From Peptococcaceae bacterium UBA3933 (GTDB lineage Bacteria > Bacillota > Peptococcia > Peptococcales > BICA1-8), in assembly GCA_002385805.1 (NCBI GenBank), contig DGEF01000125.1, positions 32,610 through 40,424 on the forward strand: DNA of 7,815 nucleotides. The letters are read 5' to 3'. The position numbers were made by a program, and so were the translations under genes. The notes below the pieces were generated by a model. It was not told the origin of the DNA and ran no database searches. It worked only from the letters and a program-made list of their open reading frames with translations. Below, in pieces: positions 5,464 to 7,815 of this stretch (position 1 is the first letter of the stretch; the number at the start of each line of letters is the position of its first letter).

Positions 5464-6610
5464 TACGACCTGTCCAAAAATAAATATTCAAAGCAACAAA
5501 GGCCGGTACAGCAGCCCAGAGGTACATTAAACTATAACCTGTTACTTGGGCCACCGCCCCCCACATTATTGAACTAAGACCAATTCCCAAATCAAAACCT
5601 GTAAAAAATGTGGCATTGGCAGAACCGCGCCGCTGGGGAGATGTGGCTACAATTGCTAAAGCCTGCAGACTAGGTTGCACGGCACCAAAACCTGCTCCGT
5701 AAATAATTGCCGCCAGTAAAAACATTCCCATAGTACTTGCCTGAGAAAGCAAAAACATGGCCGTCATTATGCAGATTATGCCCGGAATCACTACTAAATC
5801 AAAACCCAGTTTATCGGCAAGGCGGCCGAAAAGGGGTCGGGATATTGCCAGGGATATGGCATAAACGGTAAAGAAAGGTCCTATGTTTTCAATTCCCCTT
5901 TGATCTGCATACAATGCTAAAAAGGAAACTATTGCCCCATAGGTCATTGTTATCATAAAAATAACCATTGTGGGTCGTAGAGCGGCCTTTTCCATTAAAT
6001 TAAACTTAGGACGTGACTGATTGACAGTTTTATAGTTAATTTTAAACGATAAAATAATAGAAAATAAAATCATTAAAGCGGAAAGCAAAAATAATATACT
6101 AAAGTCGAATTCCTTTATGATGTAAAGGCCTAAGGCAGGGGCCAAGGCCATGGCTATAGTACTGGCCAAACCGTAATAGCCCATACCTTCTCCAATTCGC
6201 GATTTTGGAATAATATCGGAGGCTACCGTACTGGCCGATGTGCTGGTAAGTCCCCAGCCAAAACCATGGAGGAAGCGAATAGAAAATAAGATCAATAAAG
6301 AAGGTACCCATATATAGGCCAGAACGCATAAGAGAAAAACTAACATTCCTAATAAAAAAAGACTTTTCCGCCCGTAAACGTCTAAAGCATACCCGACAAA
6401 GGGGCGAATTAATACCGCCGAAAAAGTAAATAATCCCACAACTAAGCCTACAGAAGTATCCCCACCGCCTAAATTTTTAGCATAGATAGGCAAAGTAGGA
6501 AGTAACATTTGGAAACCTATAAAAGTAAACAAAGTAATAAATGTTATAATTACAAAATCCTGAGTCCAAAGTTTTTCACTTTGGTCAATGGCTTTAATAT
6601 TCTGGGTCAA
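5438..6610 (-). CDS. Major facilitator superfamily (DHA1-type) transporter
   Basis: This is a 12-helix proton-coupled exporter of the drug:H+ antiporter type. With the chosen start it has 390 residues, normal for the family. The loop 2-3 signature 'GYALDVYGRK' (about 73-82, motif A) is intact. 'FLHGFGWGLTSTSASTVASDIIP' and 'GYYGLASTIAMALAPALG' match helices 4 and 5 (motif C). The C-terminal half repeats a weaker motif A, 'GRLADKLG'. The start is taken as TTG at 6610 because GGAGGG (6618-6623) lies 7 bases upstream. A TTG at 6625 would place that site inside the coding region. A TATAAT promoter lies upstream. The gene reads toward blaI-blaR1 with a 51-bp gap and no terminator, so readthrough is possible. 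The substrate is not predictable from sequence. Confidence 0.9.
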   Translation of the reverse strand: MTQNIKAIDQSEKLWTQDFVIITFITLFTFIGFQMLLPTLPIYAKNLGGGDTSVGLVVGLFTFSAVLIRPFVGYALDVYGRKSLFLLGMLVFLLCVLAYIWVPSLLILFSIRFLHGFGWGLTSTSASTVASDIIPKSRIGEGMGYYGLASTIAMALAPALGLYIIKEFDFSILFLLSALMILFSIILSFKINYKTVNQSRPKFNLMEKAALRPTMVIFMITMTYGAIVSFLALYADQRGIENIGPFFTVYAISLAISRPLFGRLADKLGFDLVVIPGIICIMTAMFLLSQASTMGMFLLAAIIYGAGFGAVQPSLQALAIVATSPQRRGSANATFFTGFDLGIGLSSIMWGAVAQVTGYSLMYLWAAVPAFVALNIYFWTGRIDNKGLSR

Positions 6611-6645
6611 GCTAATTCCCTCCAAAAAAATAGAATAGTATCAAA

Positions 6646-6674
6646 ATTATACTAAAAAAAGAAGAAACACAAAA
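6646..6674 (-). promoter_or_regulatory. Candidate promoter of the MFS gene
   Basis: A perfect -10 TATAAT (minus strand, 6651-6646) lies 22 bases upstream of the GGAGGG ribosome site. The -35 is weak (TTTTGT at 17 bp or TTTGTG at 16 bp). It is downstream of the terminator of the preceding gene, where a new promoter is needed. Confidence 0.5.
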
Positions 6675-6718
6675 TAATTTAACCGAAAAATGCTTAGTTA
6701 TTTCTTTTTATTTTCCGG

Positions 6719-6764
6719 AAAAACTAAGGCACATTTAGCAGTTGACTCCTGCTAAATGTGCCTT
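6719..6764 (-). terminator. Strong rho-independent terminator after the lipoprotein gene
   Basis: A perfect 16-bp stem pairs 6726-6741 (AAGGCACATTTAGCAG) with 6749-6764 around a 7-base loop. On the minus strand the stem is followed by AG and TTTTT. It lies 31 bases past the lipoprotein stop and separates that gene from the MFS promoter. The plus-strand side has only TTGGTT, so it acts mainly on the minus strand. Confidence 0.85.
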
Positions 6765-6795
6765 TTGGTTATTTACGGTTGCTTAAAAGGACTAA

Positions 6796-7140
6796 CTAAT
6801 CTAAGAGCTTTACCTTAAGACAGTTATGAATTTGGGCCGGATAACTTTCTGCAATCCCGCCGGTATAAGTAATCTCAACTTCTTTACCGACTTCAAAATC
6901 ATCCAGGCTTATTTCTTCACCTTGAGAGTTTAATAATACTGCATCTTTTAAAGAAACTGAGATTTTATCTGCGGAATTTAACTCAGCGGAACCTTCTTTA
7001 GGTTCTACCAGTAAACCGGATTCAGTTTTCTCCAGGATAGTACCAGTAAAAGAAGTTTCTTCTTCCTTTTCAGAAGCAGTACAGCCTAACAAAGTTAAAA
7101 CTAACAGCCCGGCTAATAGCAGCAATAACAAACGCTTAAT
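6796..7140 (-). CDS. Small lipoprotein, DUF3221-like, with apparent ATT start
   Basis: The product is a predicted membrane-anchored lipoprotein. From the ATT at 7140 it reads M-K-R followed by a leucine-rich helix and the lipobox LLGC, with Cys20 as the lipidated residue; total length is 114. The mature part has 'FTGTILEKTESGLLVEP', 'KISVSLKDAVLLNSQGEEI', 'FEVGKEVEITYTGGIAESYPAQI', a pattern resembling the DUF3221/YobA-type small beta-barrel lipoproteins, whose function is unknown. The start choice rests on GAGGAGGGG (7147-7155), whose end is 6 bases before ATT. The upstream ATG at 7161 has no ribosome site and would place that GAGGAGGGG inside the coding sequence, with an acidic MFEEG head before the signal helix. 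The protein is otherwise intact and followed by a strong terminator. Confidence 0.75.
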   Translation of the reverse strand: MKRLLLLLLAGLLVLTLLGCTASEKEEETSFTGTILEKTESGLLVEPKEGSAELNSADKISVSLKDAVLLNSQGEEISLDDFEVGKEVEITYTGGIAESYPAQIHNCLKVKLLD

Positions 7141-7212
7141 AATTAACCCCTCCTCAAACATTTTTTTTATTAGACGAAGAATATTTGGATATTGTTCCGC
7201 TTGTATCTAAAC

Positions 7213-7247
7213 AAAAAAGGACCGTCTTGAAATCAGACTTGTCCCTT
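7213..7247 (-). terminator. Probable terminator after the small membrane protein gene
   Basis: On the minus strand AAGGGA and GTCT pair with AGAC and TCCTTT across a small internal loop, closing a 7-base loop, and the T run at 7213-7218 follows directly. It lies about 95 bases past the stop of the 7342-7521 gene and upstream of the lipoprotein gene. The 94 bases between (7248-7341) are AT-rich and hold nothing recognisable. Confidence 0.55.
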
Positions 7248-7341
7248 AATTTACACATAAAACCCTATAAAACTGATTTTGTAAAATGTTTTTCTACTTT
7301 TTTAATCATTGGAAATAAAAAAATACAGTAAATATCAAATT

Positions 7342-7521
7342 TTAATGTCTTTTATTAAGAAGACCACTTACTAAACCCAAAAAAGCAAAAATTGTATAAT
7401 ATCCCGCAATACTAATTTCCTTTCCGGTTAACTCAAAAATACCTTGAATAATAAGAGTATTTGCACCAAAAAGTGAAATAAACCACCCAACTATCAAACC
7501 AAAAACTAATCCTATAACCAT
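7342..7521 (-). CDS. Small two-helix membrane protein of unknown function
   Basis: The gene encodes 59 residues from the ATG at 7521. That start is chosen because GGAGGT (7529-7534) lies 7 bases upstream; the longer reading from GTG at 7536 would run through this site. The protein has two hydrophobic helices (about residues 1-22 and 37-55), a short polar loop containing 'LTGKEIS', and a basic end 'LLNKRH', consistent with a hairpin in the membrane. No family was recognised, and nothing supports a holin or toxin assignment. It may be co-transcribed with a basic 29-residue reading frame just upstream, whose stop overlaps this ribosome site. A probable terminator follows. Confidence 0.7.
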   Translation of the reverse strand: MVIGLVFGLIVGWFISLFGANTLIIQGIFELTGKEISIAGYYTIFAFLGLVSGLLNKRH

Positions 7522-7526
7522 TTTAT

Positions 7527-7616
7527 CTACCTCCACAATCTAAAAACGGTACTTTTTGTTTGCTTCATCCCGATTTCTTTCTTTGTCCGCTTGGATTCTT
7601 TGGGCTTGGTGTTCAT
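7527..7616 (-). CDS. Possible 29-residue basic peptide upstream of the membrane protein
   Basis: A short frame runs from ATG (7616) to TAG (7527-7529) and encodes 29 residues, very rich in Lys and Arg (MNTKPKESKRTKKEIG...VFRLWR). A strong AGGAGGAGGT (7631-7640) lies upstream, but 14 bases from the ATG, longer than usual; a GGGG directly before the ATG is too close. The stop overlaps the ribosome site of the next gene, an arrangement suited to translational coupling. It could instead be untranslated leader. No family was recognised. Confidence 0.35.
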   Translation of the reverse strand: MNTKPKESKRTKKEIGMKQTKSTVFRLWR

Positions 7617-7740
7617 TCCCCTTTGTAAGTACCTCCTCCTACCTTATTATGCAATATAATCCTTATAAAGTAATCAGGAAATTCTTAATAAATTTACCAA
7701 ATTTTAAAACCTTATCCGGCAAAATTTTCCTAATAGTAAA

Positions 7741-7765
7741 TATAATATTAATATGATATCATATT
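7741..7765 (+). promoter_or_regulatory. TATAAT element and 16-bp palindrome upstream of the right-edge gene
   Basis: A perfect TATAAT lies at 7741-7746, with no clear -35 at 16-18 bp. Next to it is the perfect palindrome AATATGATATCATATT (7750-7765), placed 12 bases before the AAGGAG ribosome site. Its position would suit a repressor. The regulator is unknown, and such AT-rich palindromes can also arise by chance. Confidence 0.4.
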
Positions 7766-7793
7766 TATATCAAACGAAAGGAGAAATGATATT

Positions 7794-7815
7794 ATGACAG
7801 AACAAAAAGCTTGGA
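7794..7815 (+). CDS. Start of a gene running off the right edge (seven residues visible)
   Basis: An ATG at 7794 begins MTEQKAW and leaves the window. AAGGAG (7778-7783) lies 10 bases upstream. An earlier ATG at 7786 stops after three codons and is rejected. The product cannot be identified from so few residues. Confidence 0.6.

Noticed and set aside
6711..6722. 12-bp palindrome TTTTCCGGAAAA beside the terminator
   Set aside because: It overlaps the T run of the terminator and lies well upstream of the MFS -35; as an isolated short palindrome it has no support as an operator.
7556..7756. Plus-strand 66-residue hydrophobic frame
   Set aside because: It has no ribosome binding site and runs antisense to the ribosome site and leader of the minus-strand small genes; the hydrophobicity is explained by T-rich sequence.

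Overview
The window looks like chromosomal DNA from a low-GC Firmicute, most likely an anaerobic member of the Clostridia. The support is AT-rich composition, strong GGAGG-type ribosome binding sites (several with GTG or TTG starts), compact rho-independent terminators, and gene families typical of that group: a split ThrE/YjjPB exporter, a TipA/Mta-type MerR regulator, and a BlaI/BlaR1 pair with a C-terminal DUF4825. No rRNA, tRNA, CRISPR array or insertion sequence is visible.

Layout. Positions 1-735 (minus) hold a broken membrane-protein gene whose two halves lie in different frames. Positions 950-2166 (plus) are a two-gene operon for the two halves of a threonine/serine (or dicarboxylate) exporter, ending in a bidirectional terminator. 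Converging on that terminator is a MerR-family regulator with a TipAS ligand domain (2253-3029, minus). It has a textbook autoregulated promoter with a 19-bp spacer, and an internal ribosome binding site that could give a TipAS-like short form. Positions 3177-3668 (plus) carry an N-terminally truncated YgjP-like zinc metallopeptidase that overlaps the end of the next gene tail to tail. Then, all on the minus strand, come an MFS exporter (5438-6610), a BlaI-type repressor (5027-5386) and a BlaR1-type M56 sensor protease (3630-5030). Two operator dyads with centres 30 bp apart sit between MFS and blaI, and the blaI promoter reaches into the last codons of the MFS gene. Upstream (minus) are a small DUF3221-like lipoprotein with an apparent ATT start, a small two-helix membrane protein, and a possible 29-residue basic peptide. 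At the right edge a new plus-strand gene begins behind a 16-bp perfect palindrome.

How the genes fit together. BlaR1-BlaI is a membrane-to-repressor relay. Here the sensor lacks a penicillin-binding domain and has DUF4825 instead, so the signal is unknown. The MFS transporter reads in the same direction just upstream and could share the transcript. The MerR/TipAS regulator is a second drug-type sensor, but its only visible operator is its own promoter. Nothing here is convincingly a wholly new system. The points most worth a second look are the BlaI operator inside the transporter stop region, the TipAS-like internal start, the ATT-start lipoprotein and the two damaged genes.
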